NCBI GenBank assembly: GCA_029433525.1
Contig: JAQTIF010000001.1
Coordinates: forward strand, 62,001-126,000
Direction: 5' to 3'
Length of the DNA stretch: 64,000 nt
Source: Enterobacteriaceae bacterium ESL0689
Lineage (GTDB): Bacteria; Pseudomonadota; Gammaproteobacteria; Enterobacterales; Enterobacteriaceae
The notes beneath the pieces are model-generated. The model did no database searches. It was not told where the DNA came from and saw only the letters and a program-made list of their open reading frames with translations. Shown piece by piece: positions 38,727 through 49,308 of this stretch. The position numbers and the translations under genes were made by a program. The stretch's first letter is position 1, and each line of letters starts with the position of its first letter.

Positions 38727-38788
38727 AATGACAAATCCTCATTATCGCTTTTGAGTGCGGTTGACTCCCGTTGTGTGACATCAAAAGA

Positions 38789-40378
38789 TTAATGTTCGCG
38801 CGTTTTACGGAACGTCACGTCAGGATAACGTTCCTGAGTCAAGTTGAGGTTGACCATGGTCGGGGCGATATAGGTCAGGTTATCGCCGCCATCAAGCGCC
38901 AGTTGTACCTCGTTTTTCCGCTTAAACTCATCCAGTTTCTTGATATCGCTGGCGTCCACCCAGCGGGCAGTCGCCACATTCACCGCTTCGTAAATGGCCT
39001 CAACGTTATATTCACTCTTCAGGCGCGCCACAACCACGTCAAACTGCAATATCCCCACAGCACCCACGATCAGATCATTATTCGCCAGAGGACGAAAAAC
39101 CTGCACCGCCCCCTCTTCAGATAGCTGTACCAGCCCTTTGAGCAGTTGTTTCTGTTTGAGCGGATCTTTCAGGCGAATGCGGCGGAACAGTTCTGGCGCA
39201 AAGTTCGGGATCCCGGTAAATTTGATCATTTCGCCCTGGGTGAAAGTATCACCAATCTGAATAGTGCCGTGGTTGTGTAAGCCGATGATATCGCCTGGCC
39301 ACGCTTCTTCAATGTGTGCCCGATCGCCAGCCATAAAGGTCAGGGCATCCGAAATGACCACATCTTTACCGGTACGTACCTGGCGCAATTTCATACCCTT
39401 TTCATATTTACCGGATACCACACGCATAAAAGCAATACGGTCACGGTGTTTCGGATCCATATTGGCCTGAATTTTAAAGACGAAACCGCTGAATTTTTCT
39501 TCTTCTGCAACCACCACGCGCGCGTCAGTTTTTCGTGGCATCGGTGCTGGTGCCCACTCGACCAGACCATCAAGCATATGGTCAACACCAAAGTTACCTA
39601 ACGCAGTACCGAAAAATACCGGCGTGATTTCTCCGGCGAGAAACAGCTCTTTATCAAAGGTATTCGATGCTCCCTGCACCAGCTCCAGTTCGTCACGTAA
39701 CTGTTGCGCTAACGCTTTGCCCACGGCCTCGTCCAGTTGTGGGTTATCGAGCCCCTTAATAACCCTGACTTCCTGAATCGTGTGGCCTTGTCCACTCTGA
39801 TAGAGGTAAGCCTCATCTTTATACAGATGATAGACGCCCTTAAACAGTTTACCGCAGCCAATCGGCCAGGTGATCGGCGCACAGGCAATCGATAGCTCAT
39901 TTTCAACTTCATCCAGTAGCGTCAGCGGATCGCGGATATCCCGGTCAAGTTTGTTCATAAAAGTGAGGATTGGGGTATCACGCAGGCGGGTTACCTCCAT
40001 CAGCTTACGGGTACGATCTTCTACCCCTTTCGCGGCATCAATCACCATCAGACAACAGTCTACAGCCGTTAATGTACGGTAAGTGTCTTCAGAAAAGTCT
40101 TCATGCCCTGGGGTGTCCAGTAAGTTAATCAGGCACGCTTTATAGGGAAACTGCATCACTGAAGTGGTGATCGAGATACCACGCTGTTTTTCCATTTCCA
40201 TCCAGTCTGATTTGGCATGGTGACTGGAACCACGCCCTTTTACCGTACCCGCCGTCTGGATCGCTTGTCCGAACAGTAGCACCTTCTCGGTGATCGTGGT
40301 TTTACCGGCATCCGGGTGTGAGATAATTGCAAAGGTTCTTCTTTTGCTGACCTCTGCAGGACAAGAGCTCATTGTCAT
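38789..40378 (-). CDS. prfC: Peptide chain release factor RF3
   Basis: The chosen ATG 40378 gives 529 residues aligned with E. coli RF3; an open frame extends to 40465 without similarity. The GTPase that recycles RF1 and RF2 shows [28 protein letters not shown] and FMNKLDRD. The N-terminal residues [12 protein letters not shown] differ from E. coli. osmY, ytjA and yjjU, found between prfC and yjjV in E. coli, are absent. Confidence 0.97.
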   Translation of the reverse strand: MTMSSCPAEVSKRRTFAIISHPDAGKTTITEKVLLFGQAIQTAGTVKGRGSSHHAKSDWMEMEKQRGISITTSVMQFPYKACLINLLDTPGHEDFSEDTYRTLTAVDCCLMVIDAAKGVEDRTRKLMEVTRLRDTPILTFMNKLDRDIRDPLTLLDEVENELSIACAPITWPIGCGKLFKGVYHLYKDEAYLYQSGQGHTIQEVRVIKGLDNPQLDEAVGKALAQQLRDELELVQGASNTFDKELFLAGEITPVFFGTALGNFGVDHMLDGLVEWAPAPMPRKTDARVVVAEEEKFSGFVFKIQANMDPKHRDRIAFMRVVSGKYEKGMKLRQVRTGKDVVISDALTFMAGDRAHIEEAWPGDIIGLHNHGTIQIGDTFTQGEMIKFTGIPNFAPELFRRIRLKDPLKQKQLLKGLVQLSEEGAVQVFRPLANNDLIVGAVGILQFDVVVARLKSEYNVEAIYEAVNVATARWVDASDIKKLDEFKRKNEVQLALDGGDNLTYIAPTMVNLNLTQERYPDVTFRKTREH

Positions 40379-40508
40379 GTTTTTTATTCCAGTATGTACA
40401 AGGGGGTGTACAAAGAAAAATTCATGCCAATGATTGTACATTTTGCTGCTTCCTGAGCATAGCATAACCGTACTGGCGGCGATTTTCTCTGTTAACCCCA
40501 GGCGCGGA

Positions 40509-41189
40509 TCAGATCTGTTGACACAGTAACTGTTCCAGCTCGCTTAATGAGTTTACCGTCCAGTCCGGACGAATATCCGCAGGTAGCGCCTCATGCCGAT
40601 GATTCAGCCAGCAAGTGGCGATCCCGGCATTCATTCCGCCAGCAATATCCGATTCGGCAGAATCCCCAACCATCAGCACCCGGAAACGATCAGGATGGTT
40701 TGCCTGTGCTAAGGCATAATGAAAAATACGGGCATCCGGCTTGGCGATACCCACTTCTTCAGAGATGACCAAAAAATCAAAGTGATGATCCAGCCCGGTA
40801 CGGTGCAGCCGTTTCTGCTGCAATGCGGTGAATCCATTAGTGATAATGGCCAGTTTCACTTTACCCTGTAGCGCATTCAGGAGTGATAGCGCACCAGGCA
40901 GCGGCTGGCAGATTTCAGCCATGGTGTTGATGAACGCGTCATTCAGTTCAGTGGGTGGCACATGGAGGCGCTCAGCCCATGCGGAAAAACGCCGATGTTG
41001 TAGCTGTAAAGCGGTGATAACGCCGTTTTGATAATCAACCCACAGCGGTTTGTTGATAAGCTGATATTCCTGAAAATCTTCCGCCGTGAAAATGACGTTA
41101 TAACCCTGAAACATCTGCTGTAAACCGCTAAAGGAATCGAACGTAAACAGCGTTTCATCGGCGTCAAAAAAAATCCAATCCCACATCAT
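40509..41189 (-). CDS. yjjG: HAD-family pyrimidine nucleotidase YjjG
   Basis: A 226-residue HAD phosphatase with motif [12 protein letters not shown], motif [11 protein letters not shown] and motif [14 protein letters not shown]. coli YjjG dephosphorylates dUMP, dTMP and noncanonical pyrimidine nucleotides. Two adjacent ATG codons are possible starts. Confidence 0.95.
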   Translation of the reverse strand: MMWDWIFFDADETLFTFDSFSGLQQMFQGYNVIFTAEDFQEYQLINKPLWVDYQNGVITALQLQHRRFSAWAERLHVPPTELNDAFINTMAEICQPLPGALSLLNALQGKVKLAIITNGFTALQQKRLHRTGLDHHFDFLVISEEVGIAKPDARIFHYALAQANHPDRFRVLMVGDSAESDIAGGMNAGIATCWLNHRHEALPADIRPDWTVNSLSELEQLLCQQI

Positions 41190-41219
41190 GATACGACCTT
41201 ATTAGAGGATGCACGCCGA

Positions 41220-41666
41220 TTACATACTGACCGGCAGTGCCATAATTATCGCATCCTCACGACCATTGACCGCAGGATAGTAATCGCGACGAAAGGTGAC
41301 ATGATGAAAACCTGCGCTGTTATACAGCGTTATCGCCGCCTGGTTAGAGGCCCGGACTTCCAGCCATAAGGTCACAATATGCCGTTTTTCCACTTCAGCA
41401 ATCACATGCTCCAGCAGTGCCCGTCCTAAGCCCCGACGCTGAAAAGCCGGATCTACCGCAATGTTGAATAATGTCGCCTCATCAGCGACAACTTGTGTAA
41501 TTGCGAAGGCGGCCATGACGCCATCCACTTCCAGCCGGAAATTCAGATAGTGATCGCCCTGATTGCTGGCAAATGTTTTTTCACTCCACGGGAAAGCGTG
41601 GGCGCGTTGCTCTATTTGCCAGGCATGGGATAAATCAGTTGCCCTGAGGGTAGAAATGATGTTCAT
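41220..41666 (-). CDS. rimI: Ribosomal protein S18-alanine N-acetyltransferase
   Basis: Start at ATG 41666 gives 148 residues beginning MNIISTLRATDLSHAW, as in E. coli; upstream extension lies inside holD. The GNAT acetyl-CoA motif is VDPAFQRRGLGRALLEHVI. It overlaps holD by 32 bp. Confidence 0.95.
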   Translation of the reverse strand: MNIISTLRATDLSHAWQIEQRAHAFPWSEKTFASNQGDHYLNFRLEVDGVMAAFAITQVVADEATLFNIAVDPAFQRRGLGRALLEHVIAEVEKRHIVTLWLEVRASNQAAITLYNSAGFHHVTFRRDYYPAVNGREDAIIMALPVSM

Positions 41667-42048
41667 GAGTACAAATTTGTTGCCAGAGCGCCATACGTGC
41701 CAGCGCGCTGGTCTGGAGTTCATTAAAAGTGGGAGTTGAGATCCTCGCCCCCATCAGCGGTAAGGAGATATCTGTGCCCAGACACCAGCTATTGCAGTCA
41801 CGATCTGCCTGTAACATGACGACCTGAGTTGGCGTCAGTTGCAGTACCTGCGCGGCAGTCACATTCAGAGCACGTAAAATGTCACTGATCAGCGGTTCAG
41901 TTAATGACGGTAGATTTTCCGCCACCATCAACAGACGAGTTTGCTCCGGAAGCGAGTGGGCAATTTCACCCTGCAATACTGCCGGACGACGCAGCGACCA
42001 CCGAATAATCCCTAGCTGTTGTAATTGCCAGTCCCGGCGGGAAGTCAT
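41635..42048 (-). CDS. holD: DNA polymerase III psi subunit
   Basis: The 137-residue clamp-loader accessory protein has the N-terminal chi/gamma-contact segment (RRDWQLQQLGIIRWSLRRP) and overall E. coli HolD pattern. It binds chi (HolC) and links the clamp loader to SSB. It overlaps rimI and diverges from rsmC. Confidence 0.93.
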   Translation of the reverse strand: MTSRRDWQLQQLGIIRWSLRRPAVLQGEIAHSLPEQTRLLMVAENLPSLTEPLISDILRALNVTAAQVLQLTPTQVVMLQADRDCNSWCLGTDISLPLMGARISTPTFNELQTSALARMALWQQICTHEHHFYPQGN

Positions 42049-42169
42049 AGTGCAACGCTCCTTTTAATCAGGCTGGCAATATAGCAAATCTCTCTTATCG
42101 CTGCCAACAACGAGGCAGCCACAGAGATAATGTGTATAATCACTCTCGTTTTCAATGAAGGAGTGTTTC

Positions 42170-43198
42170 ATGTCTGCTTTTAGTCCGGCCAGTGAAGTCT
42201 TGCTACGCCATCGTGACGATTTTGCATCCGCACGTGTTCTGTTTGCCGGTGATTTACAGGATGACCTCCCGGCGCATATCAAAACCGCCGCCAGTCGTGT
42301 CCATAGCCAGCAATTCCATCACTGGCAGAGACTGAATCGTCAAATGGGCGATCGTGCCAGCTTTAGTCTGGTAGCTGAAGCCAGCGATATTGCGGATAGC
42401 AATACATTGATTTATTACTGGCCAAAGAATAAACCGGAAGCACACTTCCAGTTAATCAATCTGCTTTCATTACTCCCTGTGGGCAGTGATATTTTTATCG
42501 TTGGCGAAAATCGCAGTGGTGTACGCAGCGCTGAGCAGATACTGACACACTATGCACCGCTGAACAAAATAGACAGCGCACGCCGCTGCGGATTGTATTA
42601 TGGCTGTCTCACACAGCAGCCACATTTTGATCCAGACACTTTCTGGAATGCGTACCCGCTAGATAACCTGATAATAAAAACATTACCGGGTGTATTTAGT
42701 CGTGATGGACTGGATACCGGCAGCCAGTTACTGCTTTCGACCTTTACATCGCCGGTACAGGGGAGCGTACTGGATGTCGGTTGTGGAACCGGTGTCCTGG
42801 CAGCTGTTATCGCTAGCCATTCCCCCAGGGTTGATTTAACACTCTGTGATACCAGTGCCCCGGCAGTAGAAGCCAGCCGTGCTACACTGGCGGCAAACGG
42901 CATGGCAGGGGACGTTTTCGCCAGTGATGTATTCTCTGAAGTTAAAGGCAGTTTTGACATTATTTTATCCAACCCGCCTTTTCACGATGGACTACAAACC
43001 AGTCAGGTGGCGGCACAAGCTCTGATTCACGGTGCGGCACATCATCTGAATCACGGCGGTGAATTGCGGATTGTCGCCAATGCCTTCCTGCCCTACCCGG
43101 ATATGCTGGATGAGGTATTTGGTAGTCATGAAGTCATTGCCCGGACAGGACGCTTTAAAGTCTATCGTGCCGTGATGTATCACCGGCGTCGTAGATAG
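42170..43198 (+). CDS. rsmC: 16S rRNA (guanine(1207)-N2)-methyltransferase
   Basis: Start at ATG 42170, after AAGGAG, begins [14 protein letters not shown]; 342 residues. The C-terminal catalytic half has [11 protein letters not shown] for S-adenosylmethionine and NPPFHDG for base binding. The N-terminal half is a degenerate methyltransferase fold, as usual for RsmC. Confidence 0.96.
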   Translation: MSAFSPASEVLLRHRDDFASARVLFAGDLQDDLPAHIKTAASRVHSQQFHHWQRLNRQMGDRASFSLVAEASDIADSNTLIYYWPKNKPEAHFQLINLLSLLPVGSDIFIVGENRSGVRSAEQILTHYAPLNKIDSARRCGLYYGCLTQQPHFDPDTFWNAYPLDNLIIKTLPGVFSRDGLDTGSQLLLSTFTSPVQGSVLDVGCGTGVLAAVIASHSPRVDLTLCDTSAPAVEASRATLAANGMAGDVFASDVFSEVKGSFDIILSNPPFHDGLQTSQVAAQALIHGAAHHLNHGGELRIVANAFLPYPDMLDEVFGSHEVIARTGRFKVYRAVMYHRRRR

Positions 43199-43269
43199 CA
43201 GTGTTAATACGCTCAGCGCTGGATTCGAACATTTTTACAACAATTTCTGTCCGACGATACAATTAACTG

Positions 43270-43297
43270 TTGACGTATAGCTGAAAACCTCTAGAAT
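43270..43297 (+). promoter_or_regulatory. tRNA-Leu promoter
   Basis: TTGACG (43270-43275), 16 bp, TAGAAT (43292-43297), then the GC-rich GCGCCTCC discriminator typical of stringently controlled stable-RNA promoters. Confidence 0.8.
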
Positions 43298-43343
43298 GCG
43301 CCTCCGTGATAACGACACTTTATAAAGACAGTGTCGATGGCAT

Positions 43344-43430
43344 GCGAAGGTGGCGGAATTGGTAGACGCGCTAGCTTCAGGTGTTAGTGTCCTTTCGGAC
43401 GTGGGGGTTCAAGTCCCCCCCCTCGCACCA
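43344..43430 (+). tRNA. tRNA-Leu (CAG), copy 1
   Basis: An 87-nt cloverleaf with encoded CCA, long variable arm (TCCTTTCGGACG) and anticodon CAG within CTTCAGGT. It is almost identical to E. coli leuQPV products, which lie next to rsmC there too. Confidence 0.98.
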
Positions 43431-43458
43431 TAAATCACAACGATGTTACTCGCCCTGT

Positions 43459-43545
43459 GCGAAGATGGCGGAATTGGTAGACGCGCTAGCTTCAGGTGTT
43501 AGTGTCCTTTCGGATGTGGGGGTTCAAGTCCCCCTCCTCGCACCA
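43459..43545 (+). tRNA. tRNA-Leu (CAG), copy 2
   Basis: Second 87-nt copy, 28 bp downstream. It differs at GCGAAGATGG in the acceptor/D region, in the variable arm (CGGATG) and in the T-arm. It ends in encoded CCA and is probably co-transcribed. Confidence 0.98.
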
Positions 43546-43780
43546 GCGAAGTGATATTTTAATTACTAAGGAATATCTCAGCCTGGTTATCCTGTATTCA
43601 AATATCCTGAATTTCTTTTGCTATCCGACTTAGCGCCTCATTATCATATTTTTATCTTGTTTTTCCTTATCCCATCAGCGATAAACCATCTGCTGCTACA
43701 CCCTATCGACCAATCGTAAAATGCCAGGTATACGCTGCGGGTGCTCAGGGTGGCTTAGCCAGTGATATCTGGCCAGGTTC
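43546..43780. other. Non-coding gap after the tRNA genes
   Basis: No gene, terminator with a clear T-tract, or third leucine tRNA is visible; E. coli has three. Confidence 0.4.
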
Positions 43781-43930
43781 TTAGAGCCTATCCCATTAGG
43801 CTATTTTACTGGCCATTTTGTCCCTGGGCAGTGCTCGAAATCCTCACGTACTCCGTGTACGCTGCGGTTTCTCCGCGCTGTCCGTGTCCAAACTGGCTGC
43901 GCCAATAACGCCTAATGGGATAGGCTCTTA
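43781..43930. repeat. Dispersed ~148-bp repeat, copy 5 (full length)
   Basis: The best-preserved copy. The left end TTAGAGCCTATCCCATTAGG and right end CCTAATGGGATAGGCTCTTA are inverted repeats matching at 19 of 20 bases. The core carries CTCGAAATCCTCACGTACTC, then CGTGTACGCTGCGG. A short frame through it (43818-44021) is not a gene. Confidence 0.9.
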
Positions 43931-44114
43931 TTTAACGCTCTCAAGATCAGTGAGTTTTTGTTTCATGCGGGTGACACATACTGATAAAAATGATAAATTA
44001 AGCGAAACATTAATATACTAATACAGCTATTATAGTTAACAATACATAGTATATACTAACTAATTATTAGCATATATTGCTTTTGAATTTAATAGCTAAC
44101 AACGATATATCTAC

Positions 44115-45167
44115 ATGACTGCACAATCCTGGCAAAAACATTATAGAAAAAAGTATCAGTATTCTTTATTAATCTTTTTGACATTAAACTTCATCTCTGC
44201 TCTCTTCTCATTGATTAGTCCGCTGTTTCCGGATGTCAGGATGAACTTACCCTGTTTGCTGATTACGTTCATCAGTACGCTTTCAGGAATATGGCACTGG
44301 AAATTTTCACAACATAAGATAAATATTTTATTTATTGCTTTAGTCTTCGGTGTGTTATGGGCATGGTATATCGCAGAGAAATTTTTTATCGTCTCACAAC
44401 CCTCTTTTAATTTTTTACTTATCGCTTTATTCAGCATGTTATTTATTGGTGCCATTTCGTTCACCAATAATATACTGGCTTTTACATTATACGCTCTCCC
44501 GTCATTTATTATGTGCCAGATCCTGGCCGATGGTGAGCAATGGTTACGGATGTCTTACTATTTTATACTCGCGGTCATGGGAATTACTTTTCAGAATATC
44601 ATTCAGAAAAATAGTGAGAATTTCACGCAAAGTCTGGTCGATAAACTGGTATCAGAACGTAACAATTTAAATAATCTTAGTATGCTTGATCCGCTCACTG
44701 GATTATATAATCGACGTGGCTTACAGTATCAGCTGGAGAATATTCTGGCGGTCAACGATAATGACCATCATGTATTACTGATAGATATTGACCATTTTAA
44801 ATCCTATAACGATAATTATGGTCATATGATGGGAGATCAGGCATTGATCCGCGTTTCTGTTGCTATTCGTAATGCCGTGCGATCTCGTGACATTGTAGTG
44901 CGTTTTGGTGGTGAAGAGTTTATGGTATTGCTGACAAATTGTACCGCAGAAACAGCCATGCTGACCGCAGGGCGTATCCGCAGAAAAGTCTACGATTTAA
45001 AAATTCCCCATATGTTTAATGACAGTGTCGCAACCCATGTGACGATCAGTATTGGTATGACGGCACTCACTCATGCTGATCTTAACAGTGCCTTAAAAAG
45101 AGCCGATAGCGCACTTTACGAAGCGAAAAAACAGGGGCGTAATATTATTCTGTCCGTGAATGAATAA
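44115..45167 (+). CDS. Membrane diguanylate cyclase (GGDEF)
   Basis: The 350-residue protein has about six membrane helices in the first 160 residues and a C-terminal GGDEF domain (about 185-345). The catalytic motif is GGEEF (265-269). The inhibitory RxxD site (RSRD, 256-259) is five residues before it, so the enzyme should make cyclic di-GMP and be product-inhibited. LDPLTGLYNRRG marks the domain start. AT-rich upstream DNA and position next to a repeat suggest an accessory gene. Confidence 0.92.
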   Translation: MTAQSWQKHYRKKYQYSLLIFLTLNFISALFSLISPLFPDVRMNLPCLLITFISTLSGIWHWKFSQHKINILFIALVFGVLWAWYIAEKFFIVSQPSFNFLLIALFSMLFIGAISFTNNILAFTLYALPSFIMCQILADGEQWLRMSYYFILAVMGITFQNIIQKNSENFTQSLVDKLVSERNNLNNLSMLDPLTGLYNRRGLQYQLENILAVNDNDHHVLLIDIDHFKSYNDNYGHMMGDQALIRVSVAIRNAVRSRDIVVRFGGEEFMVLLTNCTAETAMLTAGRIRRKVYDLKIPHMFNDSVATHVTISIGMTALTHADLNSALKRADSALYEAKKQGRNIILSVNE

Positions 45168-45257
45168 CGCTTTAATGTAAATAAAATAGTACAATAATCA
45201 TTATTAATATCATACAGTTCAATGAGATACATTAATTTCTATCTATTGGTTTGCGGC

Positions 45258-45941
45258 TTAATCGTTATTTTCCCAGCGTTGTTTTCCGCTCCATGATACA
45301 TTGATATTCAACTCTTTCATGCCTTGATCGCTGTTCATCCAGGCATACATTTCTGCATTACTGCGTAAGGATAAACGGCGCAAAGCACTATTTTTTTGTG
45401 CGCTGATCGTTTTATTGCTCTTCAGCAGTAATGAAGCGATCTGATTAATGCTCCAGCCTTTTGCCAGAAGTCGTAAAACCTTGCGTTCAGGTAATGTTAA
45501 CACCCGCTCATTTCCCCGAATATTTTCGATTTTACTAATCTGACTGACGCTTTCCGCTGGCGAAAAGCGGGTACGGATAGCTGTGCCAAGTTTCATCGCC
45601 GGTTCATTCACCGAGAGTAATATACTATTCGCACAGGTCAAAAGATCCTTCGCCTGAGTATCACAGGAACCGTCGATCAGATAAATCCAGTGGATATCTT
45701 TATACTGCTCCATCAGACAATAACAGGCCTGATAAATGCTATATAATTTCCCGGTTTCACCTGACAAATCAGCAATGACTAATGTCGCCCGACGTAACTG
45801 AAGCAGGGTGAGTGCTTCCTGCGAGCAAGAGAAACTAAAATCATAGCCAGGAAGATACTCCTTAACAATTTCTTTTAAACCCAACTGCATAATCTGCGTT
45901 TTACTGATAATAATACCGTGCTTGCCGTATCCCGATAACAT
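45258..45941 (-). CDS. LuxR-type transcriptional regulator, BglJ/YjjQ-like
   Basis: The 227-residue protein ends in a LuxR/FixJ helix-turn-helix (about 147-205: LTLPERKVLRLLAKGWSINQ, then KTISAQKNSALRRLSL). The N-terminal half resembles a receiver domain that lacks clear phosphorylation residues, as in RcsA and BglJ, which act as partners of RcsB. In E. coli yjjQ-bglJ lie in the same dnaC-leuQPV interval, supporting this identity. Whether it is BglJ or YjjQ cannot be settled by eye. Confidence 0.75.
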   Translation of the reverse strand: MLSGYGKHGIIISKTQIMQLGLKEIVKEYLPGYDFSFSCSQEALTLLQLRRATLVIADLSGETGKLYSIYQACYCLMEQYKDIHWIYLIDGSCDTQAKDLLTCANSILLSVNEPAMKLGTAIRTRFSPAESVSQISKIENIRGNERVLTLPERKVLRLLAKGWSINQIASLLLKSNKTISAQKNSALRRLSLRSNAEMYAWMNSDQGMKELNINVSWSGKQRWENND

Positions 45942-46380
45942 AAATCCCCCGCTTCCTGTAGAAGATTCTCAATCTGGTATGTATCAATGAGTCACCATAA
46001 TCCCCAATCAACTCGTCTTCCAGATTATCAAATGAACCACTCAGTTTGCCACTCCATCTTGTACTAAATTATGTTCTGAAGAACAGAACATCGTTCTGAC
46101 AGAAGATGAGTGTAATATCACTATAATAATTAATATTAACATCAACAATAATAGATTTTAAATTAAATCTCATTAAATTAATTATTAGAAATAGTAAAAA
46201 ACAGATTGCGCAATATGGCATGCTTATTGATATATAAACCGGCAGTTATACAATAACAGGATATCATTCAGCCAGCTAATAATTAAGAAATTTTTGTCCA
46301 CTACAGACACTTATTTCCTCGGAAAAAAGAGGAATACAGAGTAAAGTAACGACGGAAAAAATAACAACAAACAGGTTTCT
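45942..46380. promoter_or_regulatory. AT-rich divergent control region (bglJ-like / yjjP)
   Basis: 439 bases between divergent genes, strongly AT-rich and therefore a probable H-NS target. It contains a perfect inverted repeat at 46071-46091, ATGTTCTG-AAGAA-CAGAACAT, followed by a further half copy (GTTCTGACAG). No gene is supported. Confidence 0.5.
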
Positions 46381-47157
46381 ATGCATACCCATCAAGCAGA
46401 GCAACACGCCATTACACGATTATGCATTCAATGTGGGATTTTTTTATTACAGCACGGTGCAGAAAGTGCCCTGGTAGAAGAACTCCCTCGTCGGCTGGGA
46501 TGCGCATTAGGGATGGATCGCGTCGAAAGTGCCATTACCTCAAATGCCATTATCCTGACAACAATCAAAGGTGATGAGTGTCTGACCTCAACGCGTGAGA
46601 GCAACGATCGCGGTATTAATATGCATGTTGTCGTCGAAATACAGCATATTGTCATTATGACCGAACATAAACTGCTCGATTATAAAGATGTGCAAAAGCG
46701 TTTTGCCCAGATCAAACCGTTACGTTATCCACGCTGGCTGCTGGTTCCTGCGGTTGGCCTCTCTTGTGCCTGCTTCTGTAAACTCAATAATGGCGGCTGG
46801 GATGGCGCGTTGGTTACCCTCTGCGCCAGTAGTGTCGCCATGTATGTTCGCCAGATTTTGAGCCATCGTTCAATGCATCCGCAGATCAATTTCTGTATTA
46901 CGGCATTTGTTGCTACCACGCTTTCCGGTATGATGCTGCGTATACCGGTATTTTCTAGTACATCAACCGTTTCTATGGCGGCCAGTGTCTTGCTATTAGT
47001 ACCGGGTTTCCCATTAATTAATGCCGTTGCCGATATGTTTAAAGGGCATATTAATACCGGTCTGGCTCGCTGGGCCATTGCCAGTCTGTTGACGCTCGCA
47101 ACATGTATTGGTGTCGTTATGGCCATGACGATCTGGGGATTACGCGGATGGGCATAA
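46381..47157 (+). CDS. yjjP: YjjP, threonine/serine-exporter-type transporter subunit
   Basis: The 258-residue protein has a cytosolic N-terminal half ([36 protein letters not shown]) and about five membrane helices from residue 120. It corresponds to the N-terminal part of ThrE-family exporters. With YjjB it exports succinate in E. coli. It overlaps yjjB by 10 bp. Confidence 0.93.
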   Translation: MHTHQAEQHAITRLCIQCGIFLLQHGAESALVEELPRRLGCALGMDRVESAITSNAIILTTIKGDECLTSTRESNDRGINMHVVVEIQHIVIMTEHKLLDYKDVQKRFAQIKPLRYPRWLLVPAVGLSCACFCKLNNGGWDGALVTLCASSVAMYVRQILSHRSMHPQINFCITAFVATTLSGMMLRIPVFSSTSTVSMAASVLLLVPGFPLINAVADMFKGHINTGLARWAIASLLTLATCIGVVMAMTIWGLRGWA

Positions 47158-47621
47158 TTTCCTTTTTACAGGCATTGTTTCAGGATATGCTGCTATCAGC
47201 CATTCCTGCAACTGGCTTTGCTATGGTATTTAACGTCCCGCCGCGTGCGTTACGCTGGTGTGCGCTACTGGGCGCTATCGGTCATGGATCGCGCATGGCG
47301 ATGATGACAGCCGGATTTAACATTGAGTGGGCGACTTTTCTCGCCTCCTTGCTGGTGGGTTGCATTGGGATCCAGTGGTCTCGCTGGTATCTGGCACACC
47401 CGAAGATTTTTACTGTCGCTGCAGTCATCCCGATGTTTCCCGGTATTTCTGCTTATACCGCGATGATCTCAGCGGTTAAAATCAGCCACTTTGGCTACTC
47501 AGAAACATTGATGATCATGCTACTCAGTAATTTCCTTAAAGCGACGTCTATCGTTTGTGCACTTTCTATCGGGCTTTCTATTCCAGGGCTCTGGTTGTAT
47601 CGTAAACGTCCACGGGTATAA
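47148..47621 (+). CDS. yjjB: YjjB, threonine/serine-exporter-type transporter subunit
   Basis: Start at ATG 47148 ([14 protein letters not shown]) inside the yjjP end, giving 157 residues; an upstream ATG at 47103 lies deeper in yjjP. Four or so membrane helices match the C-terminal half of ThrE-type carriers. [20 protein letters not shown] is the conserved membrane motif. Confidence 0.93.
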   Translation: MGIISFLQALFQDMLLSAIPATGFAMVFNVPPRALRWCALLGAIGHGSRMAMMTAGFNIEWATFLASLLVGCIGIQWSRWYLAHPKIFTVAAVIPMFPGISAYTAMISAVKISHFGYSETLMIMLLSNFLKATSIVCALSIGLSIPGLWLYRKRPRV

Positions 47622-47704
47622 GCACCACTCCTTGCGAGTCGCTGGCTATGCTACTATGTGTACGATCCTCCTTATCTATTGTTGCTCAGGGTTAAGATTG
47701 TATT

Positions 47705-48244
47705 ATGTCCTCGCAAGTATTAACGACCAATTTCAGCAGTCTGGATGACTTCATTCAGGATCATGCTTCCGTTCTGGCCAAAGCAACCAATGGCACAGTA
47801 GCCGTTTTTGCTAACAATAACCCAGTATTTTATGCACTCACGGCGGAACGTCTGGCGCAACTGCTGGCGCTGGAAGAGAAACTGGCTCGTCCTTGTAGCG
47901 ATATTACGCTCGACAGACAATTTTTTGACGATCCAATCAATGCACCCGCTACGACGCCTGCGGGTAAATTCGCCATGTATGCGGACTGGCAACCTGATGC
48001 TGATTTCCAGCACCTGGCTGCCATTTGGGGCATAGCGCTCACTTATCCGGTTACTCCTGCAGAGCGAGCAGCGTTTGTCGCTTACTGGCAGGCAGAAGGC
48101 AAAGTTTTTCATCACGTGCAGTGGCAGCAAAAGCTGGCTCGCAGTGTTCAGATCAGTCGGGCCAGTCATGGAGGCTCACAACAACGTGACGTCAACAGTA
48201 TCAGCGAACCAGATAGCCAGATCCCGCAAGGTTTCAGAGGATAA
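47705..48244 (+). CDS. dnaT: Primosomal protein DnaT
   Basis: The 179-residue primosomal protein acts in replication restart, helping PriA/PriB load DnaB. The N-terminal oligomerisation segment and the C-terminal DNA-binding part ([19 protein letters not shown], a [20 protein letters not shown] stretch) match E. coli. It is two bases from dnaC. Confidence 0.95.
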   Translation: MSSQVLTTNFSSLDDFIQDHASVLAKATNGTVAVFANNNPVFYALTAERLAQLLALEEKLARPCSDITLDRQFFDDPINAPATTPAGKFAMYADWQPDADFQHLAAIWGIALTYPVTPAERAAFVAYWQAEGKVFHHVQWQQKLARSVQISRASHGGSQQRDVNSISEPDSQIPQGFRG

Positions 48245-48246
48245 GT

Positions 48247-48984
48247 ATGGAAAATATAACTAATCTGATAAAACGTCTGCAGAAAATGATGCCGGAAAAT
48301 ATCACGCCCGCCTTCAAAACCAGCGAAGAGTGGCTCGCCTGGCAAAAAGAGCAAGGCCAGTTGCGATCCGCCGCACTTGCGCGTGAAAATCGTGCAATGA
48401 AAATGCAACGGACTTTTAATCGTTCTGGTATTCGTCCATTACATCAAAACTGTTCGTTTGATAACTATCAGGTTACCAGTGAAGGTCAGATGAATGCATT
48501 ATCGAAAGCGCGTCAGTATGTCGACGAGTTCGATGGTAATATCGCCAGCTTTATCTTTTCCGGTAAGCCTGGTACCGGCAAAAATCACCTTGCCGCCGCC
48601 ATCTGTAACGCACTCCTGCTCCAGGGCAAGTCTGTGCTTATCATTACCGTCGCCGATATTATGTCGGCCATGAAAAATACTTTCGGTCATCGGGAAACCA
48701 GCGAAGAACAGCTTCTTAACGATTTAAGCAACGTCGACCTGCTGGTGATCGATGAAATCGGCATGCAGACAGAATCACGCTATGAAAAAGTGATTATCAA
48801 TCAGATTGTTGATCGTCGTTCATCTTCAAAACGCCCGACCGGTATGCTGACCAATAGCAATATAAACGAAATGAATAAACTGCTTGGTGAGCGGGTGATG
48901 GATCGTATGCGTCTTGGCAATAGTCTGTGGGTTATTTTCAACTGGGATAGTTACCGTCACCGGGTGACGGGCAAAGAGTATTGA
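48247..48984 (+). CDS. dnaC: Helicase loader DnaC
   Basis: The 245-residue AAA+ protein loads DnaB at oriC. The Walker A motif is SGKPGTGKNHLAA, Walker B is LLVIDEIGMQTES, and the arginine-finger region follows (GERVMDRMRLG). The N-terminal DnaB-binding part is conserved. Confidence 0.97.
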   Translation: MENITNLIKRLQKMMPENITPAFKTSEEWLAWQKEQGQLRSAALARENRAMKMQRTFNRSGIRPLHQNCSFDNYQVTSEGQMNALSKARQYVDEFDGNIASFIFSGKPGTGKNHLAAAICNALLLQGKSVLIITVADIMSAMKNTFGHRETSEEQLLNDLSNVDLLVIDEIGMQTESRYEKVIINQIVDRRSSSKRPTGMLTNSNINEMNKLLGERVMDRMRLGNSLWVIFNWDSYRHRVTGKEY

Positions 48985-49086
48985 GTTCGAACGATTATCG
49001 ATATGATTTTATTTATAAAAAAGATAATCAGCGTTCTGTTTAATATTATTATCGCCAGGCAGACACCGTGACTCCGGAAAGAATAT

Positions 49087-49102
49087 TGTGATCGCAATCA
49101 TA
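49087..49102 (+). promoter_or_regulatory. CRP site upstream of btsT
   Basis: TGTGA-TCGCAA-TCATA, eight or nine of the ten conserved half-site bases. E. coli btsT is CRP-dependent. Confidence 0.65.
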
Positions 49103-49130
49103 TTTTTCTTTCCAGTCTATCCGCTTACTG

Positions 49131-49158
49131 ACCACTTATCCTGTCAGATGACCGCTTA
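49131..49158 (+). promoter_or_regulatory. BtsR (YehT) direct-repeat site upstream of btsT
   Basis: ACCACTTA (49131-49138) and ACCGCTTA (49151-49158) fit the direct-repeat motif ACC[GA]CT[CT]A reported for BtsR at the E. coli gene. A third, partial copy (CCGCTTA) lies at 49121-49127. Spacing here is 12 bp. Confidence 0.75.
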
Positions 49159-49308
49159 TCTTTATATAGAACCACTCACGCATTTACTTCATTTTGTCCA
49201 TATCTGACTCTGGCAGAATGGTGAGTGATAAAGTCATCAAGGTCTCCTCAATCCTGATGCAACCTTGACGGTTGCGGCCAATTTATAATCTAAAAACCAG
49301 GTTTTACT

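Noticed and set aside
43818-44021. 67-codon frame
   Set aside because: It runs through the dispersed repeat and recurs in other copies with breaks, so it is not a gene.
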